Shown: in pieces, positions 22,695-22,828 of the stretch
How the letters are laid out: the number at the start of each line of letters is the position of its first letter
Position numbering within the stretch: the first letter of the stretch is position 1
DNA from: Pseudomonadota bacterium
Lineage (GTDB): Bacteria; Hydrothermota; 32-111; QNBC01
Assembly: GCA_011682715.1 (NCBI GenBank)
Contig: JAACEC010000022.1
Location: forward strand, 1 to 22,828
DNA length: 22,828 nt
Direction of reading: 5' to 3'
The notes under the pieces: model-generated
Told to the model about the DNA's origin: nothing
The model's database searches: none
Seen by the model: only the letters and a program-made list of their open reading frames with translations
Translations under genes and position numbers: made by a program

Positions 22695-22768
22695 TGGGCG
22701 ATAGAGGACTTGAACCTCTGACCTCCGGTATGTGAGACCGACACTCTAACCACCTGAGCTAATCGCCC
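22695..22768 (-). tRNA. tRNA-Val(CAC)
   Basis: The cloverleaf is complete: acceptor GGGCGAT/ATCGCCC, D arm GCTC...GAGT, anticodon stem TCGGT/ACCGG with loop CTCACAT (anticodon CAC, codon GUG), T arm AGAGG/CCTCT and discriminator A. CCA is not encoded. Outside the anticodon arm it differs from tRNA-Val(GAC) at 11316-11389 only at positions 6 and 26. A near-consensus promoter lies just upstream, and the zinc-ribbon gene begins 26 nt downstream. Confidence 0.97.
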
Positions 22769-22781
22769 CCATAAGAACCTT

Positions 22782-22809
22782 ATTATATTAAAATATAACG
22801 ATTAGTCAA
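22782..22809 (-). promoter_or_regulatory. Promoter of the tRNA-Val(CAC)-led operon
   Basis: TTGACT (22809-22804), a 16-base spacer and TATAAT (22787-22782) on the minus strand. Transcription should begin near 22775, leaving a tRNA 5' leader of about seven bases. Confidence 0.88.
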
Positions 22810-22828
22810 GGGGATTTAATTTTACATT

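Noticed and set aside
1..22828. Sigma-54 promoters near rpoN and the zinc-ribbon gene
   Set aside because: I found no sequence keeping both TGGC and TGC elements at the required spacing; the visible promoters are all of the sigma-70 type.

Overview
This window is a dense, AT-rich bacterial chromosome segment made almost entirely of minus-strand housekeeping operons. The complete lptC-lptA-lptB-rpoN cluster indicates a diderm with LPS or LOS transport. A secreted beta-propeller protein with a C-terminal FlgD/Por-type beta-sandwich tail suggests the FCB group or a related uncultivated phylum such as the WOR-3 type. That placement is inference. No phage, IS, CRISPR or defence genes were seen.

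Layout, read along the minus strand from the right end. (1) 22809 to 19905: a near-consensus promoter, tRNA-Val(CAC), a coiled-coil zinc-ribbon protein (COG1579/CdsZ type), an RNase HI-family gene, RNase P RNA (whose 5' end overlaps the RNase H gene) and asnS. (2) 19901 to 16393: a promoter placed so close to lptC that the message is probably leaderless, then lptC-lptA-lptB-rpoN with overlapping genes. A plus-strand membrane GAF/GGDEF diguanylate cyclase gene (14373-16403) runs tail-to-tail into rpoN. (3) 14073 to 11507: a 14-unit beta-propeller gene with highly similar tandem repeats, own consensus promoter, and a related GTAGGGGCGATTC palindrome on each side. (4) 11431 to 1: consensus promoter, tRNA-Val(GAC), thrS, then an infC-rpmI-rplT unit with its own promoter inside thrS and a structured leader ending in a terminator, followed by pheS-pheT, a ZapB-like coiled coil, zapA, 6S RNA, rny, ymdB-type phosphodiesterase, folD, xseA and the first codons of another gene, probably xseB.

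The genes serve translation (thrS, pheST, asnS, infC, L35, L20, two tRNA-Val, RNase P), RNA turnover and transcription control (RNase Y, 6S RNA, sigma-54), envelope biogenesis (LptABC), division (ZapA/ZapB-like) and one-carbon or DNA repair metabolism (FolD, XseA).

The most notable points are: an AUA start codon on infC behind a strong Shine-Dalgarno; an infC leader with two mutually exclusive structures; a FolD lacking the catalytic lysine and the QLPLP motif; a PheT lacking its EMAP-like B2 domain; rnpB embedded in an operon and overlapping rnhA; two operons each led by a near-identical tRNA-Val body; and small frameshifting deletions in both thrS and rplT, which may be sequence errors.
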